Position numbers and translations under genes: made by a program
Part shown: positions 16,713-25,577 of the stretch, piece after piece
Position numbering within the stretch: the stretch's first letter is position 1
Layout: each line of letters opens with the position of its first letter
Notes under the pieces: model-generated
Database searches by the model: none
Seen by the model: the letters and a program-made list of their open reading frames with translations, nothing else
Told to the model about the DNA's origin: nothing
Assembly (NCBI GenBank): GCA_902779575.1
Contig: CACZBW010000017.1
Coordinates: 1-64,000, forward strand
From: an uncultured Lachnospiraceae bacterium
GTDB taxonomy: Bacteria > Bacillota > Clostridia > Lachnospirales > Lachnospiraceae
Length of the DNA stretch: 64,000 nt
Direction of reading: 5' to 3'

Positions 16713-19700
16713 ATGGATAATCACATACGATTGCAGACGCTTGACTGGGATGAATATACAAAGACCGCGCGGCAGGCTGCGGCGGACGGAATTGTGCTGC
16801 TGCGCAATGAAAAGTCCGTGCTTCCGCTGTCGGAGGGCAGCAGAGTATCTCTGTTCGGACGTGCACAGCTCTCATATTACAAGAGCGGCACGGGTTCCGG
16901 GGGGATGGTGAACGTCGCCCATGTGACGGGAATCCGTGAGGCACTGGAGAATGAGAAGAGTATCCGGATGAACCGGGAACTTCTGCATCTCTATGACAGG
17001 TTCAATGACGAGAATCCACCCAGGACCGGAGACGGCTGGGGGAATGATCCCTGGTCACAGGATGAGATGCCGGTGACGGATGAGATCTGCCGTGAGGCGG
17101 CAAAAGAGAGTGATATCGCGATCGTTCTGATTGGCCGGACGGCCGGGGAAGACAGGGATAACCGCGACGAGGAGGGCTCCTGGAAGCTCAGCGGGCTGGA
17201 ACTTGACCTGCTGCGGAAAGTACGCGCCGCCTTCGGACGCATGGCAGTCCTGCTGAATACCGGCAATATCATCGACATGTCTTTCCTGGATGAGCTCAGC
17301 CCGGATGCGGTTCTGTATGTCTGGCAGGGAGGCATGGTCGGCGGTCTGGGCGTCGTGGACGTCCTGACAGGGAGAGTCAATCCGTCCGGACACCTCACCG
17401 ATACCATCGCCCTTTCTCTGGAGGATTATCCTTCTGCAAAGAATTTCGGCACGGGGGACCTGGATCTCTATCAGGAAGATATCTATGTGGGCTACCGCTA
17501 TTTCGAGAGCGTGGCCCGGGACCGCGTGCGCTTTCCGTTCGGATACGGCCTTTCCTATACCAGCTTTGAGATCCGCTCCCGGAAAGTGGAAACCCATGAG
17601 CGGGAGGCGGGCAGCAGGCTGACGATTGATCTGGACATAGAGGTGACGAATGTCGGGGACACTGCGGGCAGATCCGTCGTACAGGTTTATGCGCGCTGCC
17701 CTCAGGGAAGCCTCGGCAAAGCCGCCAGAGTTCTGGTGGATTTCATGAAGACGGATCTTCTGGAAGCAGGACAGTCCCAGCTTCTCTCTTTCCGGATTCC
17801 GGTGAGGCGTTTTGCTTCCTATGATGACGAAGGCGCGACCGGGGATGTCAGCTGCTGGGTTCTGGAGGAAGGCCGCTACGATCTGTATGTGGGGGAAAAT
17901 GTCCGCGACGCGGTCTGCGTGACGGCGGAGAGCGGAGCTTTTTCCATTTCCAATAACTGGCCCATCGAACAGATGGAGGAGGCGCTGATGCCGGTCAGGC
18001 CTTTTGACCGTATGGTGATGAAGTCTTCTCTCACGGAGGAGGAACCGGATACGCCGGCTTATATTGACGGGCCGACAGCGGCGGATATTGCGGCGGCGGC
18101 CAGCGCGATCGCAGCTGCCGGGCAGGATGAAGAGGAGGATGAGGTTCAGCATATCGACAGGGACCGCTTTGACCGCGCCCTCTTTATCGATTATGAACCG
18201 GTGGCGGTCCGCTCCATTGACGACTATAAGAGAATCTTCGAGAACCTCCCGGCCGAGCTTCCGTACGCCCTCGGAAAGGGCCTGCTTCTGAATGATGTCC
18301 GGGAAGGCCGCTGTACGATGGATGAATTCATCGCCCAGCTGTCGGATAAGGAGCTTGCGCAGATCGTCAGAGGCGAAGGGATGGGAAGTCCCCTTGTTAC
18401 ACCGGGAACAGCCGCCGCTTTCGGCGGCGTGAGCGAGGATCTCAGGGAGATGGGGATCCCGGCTGTCTGCTGCGACGACGGACCGAGCGGAATGCGTCTG
18501 GACTGCGGAAACCACGCTTTTTCCCTGCCGAACGGGACCATGCTTGCCTGCACATTTGACCGGGAGCTGAACAGAAAACTCTTTTCTTTTCTCGGACTTG
18601 AGATGCTGAAAAACCGTGTGGACTGCCTGCTGGGGCCGGGAATCAATATTCACCGCCATCCGCTGAACGGAAGAAATTTCGAGTATTTCTCGGAAGATCC
18701 CTTCCTGACGGGGGAGATCGCGTCCGCCCAGATCCGGGGTCTTCAGGAGCAGGGCGTAACCGGCGTGATCAAGCATTTCTGCGCCAACAACCGTGAGAGC
18801 AGGCGCAGAACCATGGACAGCGCCGTATCCGAGCGCGCGCTCAGGGAGATTTACCTGAAGGGCTTTGAGATCGCGGTACGGGAAGGAAAGGCCAGGGCGG
18901 TCATGACCAGCTACGGTCTCCTGAACGGGATCCATACCTCGAGCCTCTATGACCTGACGACGACGGTTCTCAGGGAAGAGTGGGGGTTCGACGGGATCGT
19001 CATGACGGACTGGTGGTCGACCCTCAGCCCGAAGGATGTGACTGAGAACGGACTGACCGGTGAATACGAAAAGCCGGATGAGGACCGGCTCTTCCGGGAC
19101 GCCCTTAACGGGAAGCTCTATGATTTCAGCACCATGGTCCGGGCCCAGAATGACCTTTATATGGTAGTGCCGGATGGAAAAACCATCAGCGGAGACAGCG
19201 CTGATACACTTGACGCGCTGGAAGAAGGCAGGCTGGCCCGCGCTGAACTTCAGCGGAGCGCAGCGAACATCTGCCGTTTCGCCATGGAGACGGAGGCGAT
19301 GAGGCGCCTGATCGGGGAGGGCAGTACGGTAACCGTGGAAAATGCCCCCGAGGATGAGAACCTGGATTCGGTGGAGATGGTGGAATACCGGAAAGTTCCG
19401 GAGCAGGGGCTTGTTCTGGATCTCAGCCAGGTGAGCGGGGAGAAGGGCGGCGATTACCTGATGGGCTTCGAACTTGAGGCAGGCGCAGAATATCTCTTTG
19501 AATTTGAGGGCAGCTGCAGAGCCGGCGAACTCGCCCAGGTACCTGTGACATTCTTCTTTACGGGCATCCCGCTGAAAACGATGATCTGGAACGGGACGGA
19601 CGGCGATATTGCCTGCCACGCGGTTTCTTTCCGGACAAGAAAACGGAACAATATCTTCCGCCTTCATTTCGGCCAGAACGGAGTCCGGATGAGAGATGTG

Positions 19701-19724
19701 AAGATTACGAAATGTGGTGAATAA
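16713..19724 (+). CDS. Glycoside hydrolase family 3 (beta-glucosidase-like), swapped domain order
   Basis: 1003 residues, no signal peptide, so probably cytoplasmic. The order is reversed compared with common GH3 enzymes. The alpha/beta 'C-terminal' domain comes first (TARQAAADGIVLLRNE at about 14, later GRVNPSGHLTDTIA, FPFGYGLSYTSFE), then a fibronectin-III-like domain, an Ala- then Glu/Asp-rich linker near 450-475, and last the TIM barrel. The barrel shows DDGPSGMR, GPGINIHRHPLNGRNFEYFSEDP, KHFCANNRE and DGIVMTDWW, with D766 the predicted nucleophile. This swapped form is known from rumen and gut Clostridia. Likely role is release of glucose or xylose from oligosaccharides; linkage is not determinable. 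The start at 16713 has only a distant GGAGAG. Confidence 0.93.
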   Translation: MDNHIRLQTLDWDEYTKTARQAAADGIVLLRNEKSVLPLSEGSRVSLFGRAQLSYYKSGTGSGGMVNVAHVTGIREALENEKSIRMNRELLHLYDRFNDENPPRTGDGWGNDPWSQDEMPVTDEICREAAKESDIAIVLIGRTAGEDRDNRDEEGSWKLSGLELDLLRKVRAAFGRMAVLLNTGNIIDMSFLDELSPDAVLYVWQGGMVGGLGVVDVLTGRVNPSGHLTDTIALSLEDYPSAKNFGTGDLDLYQEDIYVGYRYFESVARDRVRFPFGYGLSYTSFEIRSRKVETHEREAGSRLTIDLDIEVTNVGDTAGRSVVQVYARCPQGSLGKAARVLVDFMKTDLLEAGQSQLLSFRIPVRRFASYDDEGATGDVSCWVLEEGRYDLYVGENVRDAVCVTAESGAFSISNNWPIEQMEEALMPVRPFDRMVMKSSLTEEEPDTPAYIDGPTAADIAAAASAIAAAGQDEEEDEVQHIDRDRFDRALFIDYEPVAVRSIDDYKRIFENLPAELPYALGKGLLLNDVREGRCTMDEFIAQLSDKELAQIVRGEGMGSPLVTPGTAAAFGGVSEDLREMGIPAVCCDDGPSGMRLDCGNHAFSLPNGTMLACTFDRELNRKLFSFLGLEMLKNRVDCLLGPGINIHRHPLNGRNFEYFSEDPFLTGEIASAQIRGLQEQGVTGVIKHFCANNRESRRRTMDSAVSERALREIYLKGFEIAVREGKARAVMTSYGLLNGIHTSSLYDLTTTVLREEWGFDGIVMTDWWSTLSPKDVTENGLTGEYEKPDEDRLFRDALNGKLYDFSTMVRAQNDLYMVVPDGKTISGDSADTLDALEEGRLARAELQRSAANICRFAMETEAMRRLIGEGSTVTVENAPEDENLDSVEMVEYRKVPEQGLVLDLSQVSGEKGGDYLMGFELEAGAEYLFEFEGSCRAGELAQVPVTFFFTGIPLKTMIWNGTDGDIACHAVSFRTRKRNNIFRLHFGQNGVRMRDVKITKCGE

Positions 19725-19855
19725 CCGGTCTGCTTCGCATAATGGTCCGGTGTACGGCTGAAGAACGCCGGAAGCAGCGTTTCCGGACCAGATTACTGCC
19801 AGGCAGAACCGGCTGCAGGGCTGCGGAGCACTCCGCAGGAAAGGATAAGTGAGTG

Positions 19856-20752
19856 ATGTATCTGGCTGACAACTGGAAGGATTATGAACTTCTGGATACG
19901 TCCGGCGGGGAAAAGCTGGAGAGATGGGGAAGTTATCTGCTGATCCGGCCTGATCCCCAGGTGGTCTGGAATACGCCGAAGAGGAACAGGGGATGGAAAC
20001 ATCCCAACGCTCACTATCACAGATCGGCCAGGGGCGGCGGGGAATGGGAATTTTTCGACCTGCCGCAGCAGTGGACGATCGGTTACAGGAATGAGGTGCC
20101 GGGGATCAGCCTGACTTTCCAGCTCAAGCCTTTTTCTTTCAAGCATACCGGACTGTTCCCGGAGCAGGCAGCCAACTGGGACTGGTTTTCCGGCAAGATT
20201 GCCCGTGCGGCAGCGGAAGGCCGGAGGGAGATCCGGGTGCTGAACCTCTTTGCCTATACGGGCGGAGCGACCCTGGCCGCCGCGGCAGCCGGAGCTTCGG
20301 TTACCCATGTGGACGCGGCGAAGGGAATGGTCGCCTGGGCGAAGGAGAATGCGGTATCCTCCGGGCTGAAGGACGCGAAGATCCGCTGGCTGGTGGATGA
20401 CTGCAGGAAATTTGTGGAGAGAGAAATCCGGCGCGGAAACCATTACGACGGCATCATTATGGATCCGCCGTCCTACGGAAGAGGGCCCCGGGGCGAGATC
20501 TGGAAGATGGAAGACAATATCCATGAACTTGTCCGCCTGACGGCGCAGCTTCTGGCGGAGAAACCTCTGTTTTTCCTGATCAATTCCTATACCACAGGCC
20601 TCGCTCCGGCTGTTCTGGACTATCTGATCGGCGTGGAGATCATACCGCGCTGCGGCGGCCGCGCCGTCTCCAGTGAAATCGGCCTGCCTGTCACCGACAG
20701 CGGGCTGGTCCTTCCCTGCGGAGCTGCCGGGAGATGGGAGGCGGATCTCTGA
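19856..20752 (+). CDS. Class I SAM-dependent methyltransferase, RlmI-like without PUA domain
   Basis: 298 residues. The SAM-binding motif I is VLNLFAYTGGATLAAAAAGA near residue 125, followed by HVDAAKGMVAWAKENA (acidic loop) and the catalytic DPPSYGRG near 201. This resembles the rRNA cytosine-C5/guanine-N2 methyltransferases of the RlmI/RlmL type, but the N-terminal PUA domain is absent, so the actual RNA target is unknown. GGA lies 10 bases before the ATG; a GTG one codon earlier (19853) is an equally possible start. It sits between a GH3 gene and a GNAT gene with no obvious functional link. Confidence 0.85.
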   Translation: MYLADNWKDYELLDTSGGEKLERWGSYLLIRPDPQVVWNTPKRNRGWKHPNAHYHRSARGGGEWEFFDLPQQWTIGYRNEVPGISLTFQLKPFSFKHTGLFPEQAANWDWFSGKIARAAAEGRREIRVLNLFAYTGGATLAAAAAGASVTHVDAAKGMVAWAKENAVSSGLKDAKIRWLVDDCRKFVEREIRRGNHYDGIIMDPPSYGRGPRGEIWKMEDNIHELVRLTAQLLAEKPLFFLINSYTTGLAPAVLDYLIGVEIIPRCGGRAVSSEIGLPVTDSGLVLPCGAAGRWEADL

Positions 20753-20767
20753 CAGAGAATGACGCAG

Positions 20768-20832
20768 GGAAAAGCTTTTCTGCAATGGAACATCCTGCTG
20801 AAAAAGGTTTTCTGCAGCGGAGAATCCTGCCG
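20768..20832. repeat. Imperfect ~32-bp tandem duplication
   Basis: AAAAGCTTTTCTGCAATGGA...CATCCTGCTG is followed at once by AAAAAGGTTTTCTGCAGCGG...AATCCTGCCG. The two copies share about three quarters of positions. It lies in the 180-base gap between the methyltransferase and GNAT genes, which holds no gene. Confidence 0.5.
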
Positions 20833-20933
20833 GAAACGGAGAGGGCGCACAGCAGATTCGTGCACGGATATCGGTAATAATATGCGGCAGCGGCATTGAG
20901 AATCGCTTCTGCAGAGTAAATGAGGAATGATTC

Positions 20934-21782
20934 ATGCCTGATGAGAAGCAGCAGAAGCTTCAGTTAAACCAGAACATCAAATATATGGAGGAGCTCTCCC
21001 TGAATGCCTGGCCTTCCTACAAGATCGAACTGTATGACGGCTGGCTGATCCGCTATTCCTGCAATTATACCTACCGGACCAACTCGGTGGAACAGATCGG
21101 GCCTTCCTCGATTCCTGTTGAGGAAAAGATCGCTTACTGCGAAGCGGTCTATACAGGATTCGGAACGCCGACTTCTTTCAAAATCAACCCGCTGCTGGAT
21201 CCGTCCTTCGACCACCTTCTGGCCAGGAGAGGCTACGATGTAAAGCATGTGACAGAAGTGATGACCTGCAGTCTGGACGAAGTGAACCTGATGCAGGAGC
21301 AGGAGCGGGATTACCTTTTTGAGAACCGGCTGAACCTGCCGACTCTGGTCCGCTATCCGGGGCAGCTGACGGTCCAGCTCAGTTCCGAGATTACGCCGGA
21401 GTGGCTGCAGGGTCTCTTCCACCTGAACGGAACGGCGAGTCCGGCACTCCGCCGCATCGTGCCTTCCATGTACGCGGCCATCCCGAAAGAGACGATCGCC
21501 GCGTCGGTGGAAATCGACGGACATATGGCGGCGTCCGGCCTGGGGATCCGGGACCGGGACTGGGTGGGCATCTATGCTGTTTATGTCTCGCCCAGCTGCT
21601 GGAGGAGGCATTACGCGAGAGCAGTCTGTTCAACCATTCTGCGCGAGGCGAAGCTGCTGGGAGCGGAGAAGGCTTATCTGCAGGTCGTGAAGGGCAATCA
21701 TTCGGCGAAGAAACTCTATGAGTCGCTTGGCTTCAGGGATTTCTACACCTACTGGTTCCGCAGCAGGAAGACAGATTATTGA
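20934..21782 (+). CDS. GNAT family N-acetyltransferase
   Basis: 282 residues. The C-terminal half carries a GNAT acetyl-CoA fold: a beta strand GIYAVYVSP, the pyrophosphate-binding turn (CWRRHYARAV in place of the usual R/Q-x-x-G-x-G/A), then YLQVVKGNHSAKKLYESLGFRDFYTYWF, a typical motif B end. The N-terminal ~130 residues (AWPSYKIELYDGWLIRYSCNYTYRTNSV) are related to the lysine/multi-substrate GNAT-like proteins that have two tandem half-domains. Substrate unknown. GAGGAA lies 7 bases before the ATG. A CATGGCCT/AGGCCATG hairpin follows the gene. Confidence 0.85.
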   Translation: MPDEKQQKLQLNQNIKYMEELSLNAWPSYKIELYDGWLIRYSCNYTYRTNSVEQIGPSSIPVEEKIAYCEAVYTGFGTPTSFKINPLLDPSFDHLLARRGYDVKHVTEVMTCSLDEVNLMQEQERDYLFENRLNLPTLVRYPGQLTVQLSSEITPEWLQGLFHLNGTASPALRRIVPSMYAAIPKETIAASVEIDGHMAASGLGIRDRDWVGIYAVYVSPSCWRRHYARAVCSTILREAKLLGAEKAYLQVVKGNHSAKKLYESLGFRDFYTYWFRSRKTDY

Positions 21783-21789
21783 GATAAAA

Positions 21790-21815
21790 GGCATGGCCTG
21801 GCAGAAGGCCATGTC
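21790..21815 (+). terminator. Possible weak terminator after the GNAT gene
   Basis: CATGGCCT (21792-21799) and AGGCCATG (21806-21813) form an 8-bp stem; only scattered T residues follow. It may be partial, letting the HAD gene be read from upstream. Confidence 0.4.
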
Positions 21816-21879
21816 CTGCCTGAATTGATTTATTGTTTCTGCTCCCCTGCGGAAGCGGGTAATCTGAGGAAATTGCAGG

Positions 21880-22548
21880 ATGAAAAAAGGAATTATTCTT
21901 GATGTGGACGGAACACTCTGGGACGGGACCCGGGCGATCACGGATTCCTGGAACGCTTTCCGGGAACAGTATATCCCGGAGCTTCCGGAACCCTTCTCAG
22001 AGCTTCAGATGCAGTCCGTGCTCGGGAAAACCATGACGGAGATCGGGGATATTATACTCGGAACCCTGCCCGGGGACAGAAGATATGATGTGATGGAACG
22101 GCTCCTCCAGTATGAGGTGGATTACATGTGGGAGCACGGGGGCACGGTCTATCCCGGCGCCCGGGAATGTTTCCTGAAGCTGAGAGAGATGGGATTTTCC
22201 CTCTATATCGTCAGCAACTGCCAGAAGGGCTATATCGAGGATTTCCTGCATACTTCGGGGACTGAGGATCTGATTGATGACCATATCTGTTTCGGGGATA
22301 CCCTGAAGCCGAAGAGCGAGAGCATCCGGCTCTGCGTGGAGCGGAACAGCCTTGACTGGGCGGTCTATGTGGGCGATACGCAGGGAGACCTGGACGCGGT
22401 AATCGGAGCGCAGCTTCCCTGCAGCGACGCGAAGGTTCCGTTTATCTTTGCCCGCTACGGCTTTGGGAGCATTGATGAAAGTGCGGCGGATCTGCCGGCC
22501 ATCGACAGCCTGAGCCAGCTGCCGGACCTGATGGAAGCTTATTGCTGA
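21880..22548 (+). CDS. HAD-family hydrolase, phosphoglycolate-phosphatase-like
   Basis: 222 residues. Motif I is DVDGTLWDG (nucleophile D8, general acid D10), motif II SN in YIVSNCQKGYI, motif III lysine in LKPKSESI and motif IV VGDTQGDLDA. A helical cap (about 20-85) makes it a subfamily I HAD of the Gph/PGMB type. Such enzymes dephosphorylate small sugar or glycolate phosphates; the exact substrate is not shown. The ATG follows GAGGAAATTGCAGG. It ends before a strong terminator shared with the ABC-F gene on the other strand. Confidence 0.88.
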   Translation: MKKGIILDVDGTLWDGTRAITDSWNAFREQYIPELPEPFSELQMQSVLGKTMTEIGDIILGTLPGDRRYDVMERLLQYEVDYMWEHGGTVYPGARECFLKLREMGFSLYIVSNCQKGYIEDFLHTSGTEDLIDDHICFGDTLKPKSESIRLCVERNSLDWAVYVGDTQGDLDAVIGAQLPCSDAKVPFIFARYGFGSIDESAADLPAIDSLSQLPDLMEAYC

Positions 22549-22674
22549 TGCGCGCGGAATGAAAAAGAGAACAGCAGCGGGAAAGCACGGCTGTCAGAAC
22601 ACCCGGAAGTAAAACACTGAAGAGAGAGCTGAAAACACAGCTGAAAAAAAGAATAAAAAGAGTACGGTACAGAT

Positions 22675-22731
22675 AAAAAAGCATCTGCAGAAGAGCGGCA
22701 AGTGACCGCATGAATCTGCAGATGCTTTTTA
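22675..22731. terminator. Bidirectional terminator between HAD and ABC-F genes
   Basis: AAAAAAGCATCTGCAGA pairs with TCTGCAGATGCTTTTT; the loop contains a second small GCGG...CCGC pairing. A- and T-runs on either side allow function on both strands. Confidence 0.88.
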
Positions 22732-22785
22732 TGTTCCGGTATAAGTATGTATCTGTGCAAGTGGATATCCGTACAGTTTTCCGGA

Positions 22786-24420
22786 TCAGTCTTCGTCTTC
22801 GATGTCCGCCGTATAGACCGTTCTCTTTCTGGCCATGGCGTCGCTTTCCAGATATTCGTCGTAGGTCGTGATCTTGTCGACCAGCTTTCCGTTCGGAAGA
22901 ATTTCCATAATCCGGTTGGCTGTGGTCTGGACGATCTGGTGGTCGCGGCTGGAGAAAAGCTCAACCCCGCTGAAGCGGATCATGCCGTTGTTCAGAGCGG
23001 TGATCGACTCCATGTCAAGGTGGTTGGTCGGCTCGTCAAAGATCAGTACATTGGAGGCCGAGATCATCATCTTGGAGAAAAGACAGCGGACCTTTTCGCC
23101 TCCGGAGAGAACGCGGACTTTCTTGTCGCCGTCGTCTCCGGCGAACAGCATGCGGCCGAGGAAGCCGCGCACATAGGTCTGATCCTTGATCGCGGAATAC
23201 TGGGTCAGCCACTGGGCGATGGTCAGATCGTTGTCGAATTCTTTCGTGTAGTCCTTGGGAAAATAAGCTCTTGTGGTCGTGACACCCCATTTATAATGAC
23301 CTTCATCCGGCTCTTCTTCACCCATAAGGATGCGGAAGAACATGGTTTTAGCCTGTTCATTGCCGCCAACAAAGGCGACTTTGTCGTCATGCCCCAGCGT
23401 AAAGGTAATGTTGTCCAGAATCTTGACGCCGTTTACGGTTTTGGACAGATTCTCCACCATCAGGACTTCGTTGCCGATCTCGCGCTCCGGGCGGAAATCG
23501 ATATAGGGATACTTGCGGGAACTGGGGCGGATATCGTCAAGCTGGATTTTTTCCAGGGCGCGCTTGCGGCTGGTCGCCTGCTTGGACTTGGAGGCGTTGG
23601 CGGAGAAGCGCTGGATGAATTCCTGCAGTTCCTTGATTTTCTCCTCTTTCTTCTTGTTGGCTTCCTTCATCTGCCGGATCATCAGCTGCGAGGACTCATA
23701 CCAGAAGTCATAGTTGCCGGCGTAGAGCTGGATCTTTCCGTAGTCGATGTCCGCGATGTGGGTGCAGACCTTGTTCAGAAAATAGCGGTCGTGGGAAACG
23801 ACGATGACCGTATTGTTGAAATTGATCAGGAATTCTTCCAGCCAGCCGATCGCGTCCAGGTCCAGATGGTTGGTCGGCTCGTCCAGGAGCAGGATGTCCG
23901 GATTGCCGAAGAGGGCGCGGGCAAGAAGGACCTTGACCTTCTGGTTGCCGTTCAGCTCGCTCATCAGGCTGTGGTGAAGCTCTGTCGGGATCCCGAGGCC
24001 GTTGAGCAGGGATTCCGCGTCGGATTCCGCTTCCCAGCCGTTCATCTCGGCAAATTCCGCTTCCAGCTCACTGGCACGGATTCCGTCCTCGTCCGAGAAA
24101 TCGGCTTTTGCGTAGAGGGCATCCTTTTCCTTCCCTACCTCATACAGGCGCTGGTTGCCCTGGATGACCGTATCCAGAACGACCTGGTCATCATATTTGA
24201 AATGGTCCTGTTCCAGGACGCTGAGCCTGGAGCCGGGCGTCATGGTGACAGTACCGCTGGTCGTCTCCAGACTTCCGGACAGAATCTTCAGGAAGGTGGA
24301 TTTTCCGGCACCGTTTGCACCGATGACACCGTAGCAGTTGCCTTCGGTGAATTTGATATTGACATCTTCAAAAAGCGCTTTCTTTCCAAGGCGCAGAGTG
24401 ACATCATTGGCACTGATCAT
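22786..24420 (-). CDS. ABC-F family ATPase (YkpA/YbiT-like)
   Basis: 544 residues, two ATPase domains in one chain with no membrane segment, joined by a charged linker (MKEANKKKEEKIKELQEF). ABC-F proteins act on the ribosome to relieve stalling, and some protect from antibiotics. Domain 1 has Walker A GANGAGKST and Walker B DILLLDEPTNHLD, but its signature reads SELNGNQKVK instead of LSGGQ. Domain 2 has an intact LSGGEKVR and FDEPTNHLD, but Walker A reads GGNEQAKTM and the switch region SSRDH. Similar degeneration is known in this subfamily, so this is probably not a defect. No resistance-type long linker is evident, so a housekeeping role is favoured. GGAGG lies 10 bases before the ATG. Confidence 0.93.
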   Translation of the reverse strand: MISANDVTLRLGKKALFEDVNIKFTEGNCYGVIGANGAGKSTFLKILSGSLETTSGTVTMTPGSRLSVLEQDHFKYDDQVVLDTVIQGNQRLYEVGKEKDALYAKADFSDEDGIRASELEAEFAEMNGWEAESDAESLLNGLGIPTELHHSLMSELNGNQKVKVLLARALFGNPDILLLDEPTNHLDLDAIGWLEEFLINFNNTVIVVSHDRYFLNKVCTHIADIDYGKIQLYAGNYDFWYESSQLMIRQMKEANKKKEEKIKELQEFIQRFSANASKSKQATSRKRALEKIQLDDIRPSSRKYPYIDFRPEREIGNEVLMVENLSKTVNGVKILDNITFTLGHDDKVAFVGGNEQAKTMFFRILMGEEEPDEGHYKWGVTTTRAYFPKDYTKEFDNDLTIAQWLTQYSAIKDQTYVRGFLGRMLFAGDDGDKKVRVLSGGEKVRCLFSKMMISASNVLIFDEPTNHLDMESITALNNGMIRFSGVELFSSRDHQIVQTTANRIMEILPNGKLVDKITTYDEYLESDAMARKRTVYTADIEDED

Positions 24421-24515
24421 GCGTGAGAACCTCCGTGCGTTTTATATTGGCAGCAGGGCTGCGGTCTGTTTTCGTACATATATCAAAAGAAGACGAATTA
24501 TGGCCTGCTTTCCTT

Positions 24516-24543
24516 ATTTTACAGAAAACAGGGGAGATTGCAA
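24516..24543 (-). promoter_or_regulatory. Promoter of the ABC-F gene
   Basis: Minus-strand TTGCAA (24543-24538) and TAAAAT (24521-24516), 16 bases apart, about 100 bases before the start codon. Confidence 0.5.
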
Positions 24544-24606
24544 GAAGGAAAACAGAATGGGGGACAGAGTTCATTTTCTGACCGTTAACCAGAGGAGTGA
24601 CAGGTA

Positions 24607-24747
24607 ATGGCTGCTGCTATTTATGACATTTCAATGCGCCATAGTGAACTGTTTAATAAAATATGGAGAATCAAAATAATACATGGAAAATGCAAATTGG
24701 AGTCTTTACAAAAAAAGAGAAAAGGATATAATTACTTTCAGTTATAA
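24607..24747 (+). other. Candidate 46-codon small ORF in the AT-rich leader
   Basis: ATG at 24607 is preceded by AGAGGAGTGACAGGTA, a good ribosome binding site, and the frame stays open to TAA at 24745. The predicted peptide begins MAAAIYDISMRHSELFNKIW and is basic toward its end. The frame runs through the likely promoter of the next gene (24705-24732). It could be a true small protein, a fragment of a lost gene, or chance; I do not recognise it. Confidence 0.25.
24705..24732 (+). promoter_or_regulatory. Promoter of the secreted LRR-like protein gene
   Basis: TTTACA (24705-24710) and TATAAT (24727-24732), 16 bases apart, about 35 bases before a strong AGGAGG. Confidence 0.7.
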
Positions 24748-24771
24748 ATTTCAATTTAGGAGGATTTTGTC

Positions 24772-25428
24772 ATGAATATGAAGAAAATTCTGACTATCTT
24801 TTCGCTTGCAGGGGCTTTGATTATTGGAGGAAGTTCTTTGAGTTCGACAATAACCGGTGCTGAGATTGAGACTCCGGACCAATTAATACGGTATGTAGAT
24901 AGTTCTCTAAGTTCTCAAGCAACCGAGGAAAGAGCTGCAGAACAGCAGGAATTAGTCAACTCATTAGTTAATAACAATATAAACAATGATCCGCAGCAAG
25001 GTACTTCTGTGGTGTCAGATACGGATGCCGGAACTGTGAGTACAAACTCAAATGGTACCGCAATTCTTGAAAAAGCAGAGAATAAGAAGAAGGTTTCACT
25101 GGGTACAGTAACTGTTAACGGTACTTCTTATAACATTACTACAGTTGGTTCAGGTGCGCTAAAAGATGCTTCCGACGTAAAAACTATTGAACTTGGAGCG
25201 GATATTGACAGAATTGAGAAAAAAGCTTTTGCGGGTGCAGAGAATCTGAAAAAGATCAAAGTGAATGGCACCAGGGCATTCAGGATTTCAAAGGGGGCTT
25301 TCGGTAAGCTTGATACCAGTAAGATGAAGGTGGTAGTTTCTTCTGAAATGTCCTCCAGAGAGTATAATAAACTTCAAGTAAGAATGCGTAATGCTGGTTT
25401 TAAAGGCACATTCTCCAGAGAAGATTAA
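24772..25428 (+). CDS. Secreted protein with a BspA-type leucine-rich-repeat-like module
   Basis: 218 residues. The N-terminus (MNMKKILTIFSLAGALIIGG then SSLSSTITGAE) is a signal peptide. A low-complexity Asn/Gln/Ser/Thr region spans about 45-100. The C-terminal part has VTVNGTSYNITTVGSGALKD, VKTIELGADIDRIEKKAFAG and AENLKKIKVNG, the repeating pattern of BspA-type leucine-rich repeats (a surface-protein fold seen in many gut Firmicutes). There is no LPxTG or lipobox, so it is probably released or held non-covalently. AGGAGG lies 8 bases before the ATG. Base composition is clearly more AT-rich than the flanking housekeeping genes, suggesting acquisition or fast divergence. Function unknown. 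Confidence 0.8.
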   Translation: MNMKKILTIFSLAGALIIGGSSLSSTITGAEIETPDQLIRYVDSSLSSQATEERAAEQQELVNSLVNNNINNDPQQGTSVVSDTDAGTVSTNSNGTAILEKAENKKKVSLGTVTVNGTSYNITTVGSGALKDASDVKTIELGADIDRIEKKAFAGAENLKKIKVNGTRAFRISKGAFGKLDTSKMKVVVSSEMSSREYNKLQVRMRNAGFKGTFSRED

Positions 25429-25531
25429 TTGTTGTTTTTTGACGGAGAGATCAAAAGATCTCATATAGCTTTGTTAGGGAATTGAAAGTTCTGCTTTTTG
25501 CATATTGGGATGCCGGGCATTCTGTATTTGC

Positions 25532-25558
25532 GGGAATTGGAATTTTCAATTCCCTTTT
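25532..25558. terminator. Terminator between the LRR-like gene and the Wzy-like gene
   Basis: GGGAATTG (25532-25539) pairs with CAATTCCC (25547-25554), followed by TTTT. An additional GGGAATTGAAA copy at 25478-25488 could pair with the same right arm. Confidence 0.7.
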
Positions 25559-25577
25559 GTTTTGGCCTATCCAGGAC

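Noticed and set aside
22747-24426. 559-codon plus-strand frame over the ABC-F gene
   Set aside because: The minus strand encodes intact ABC-F motifs; the plus-strand product is a complement artefact.
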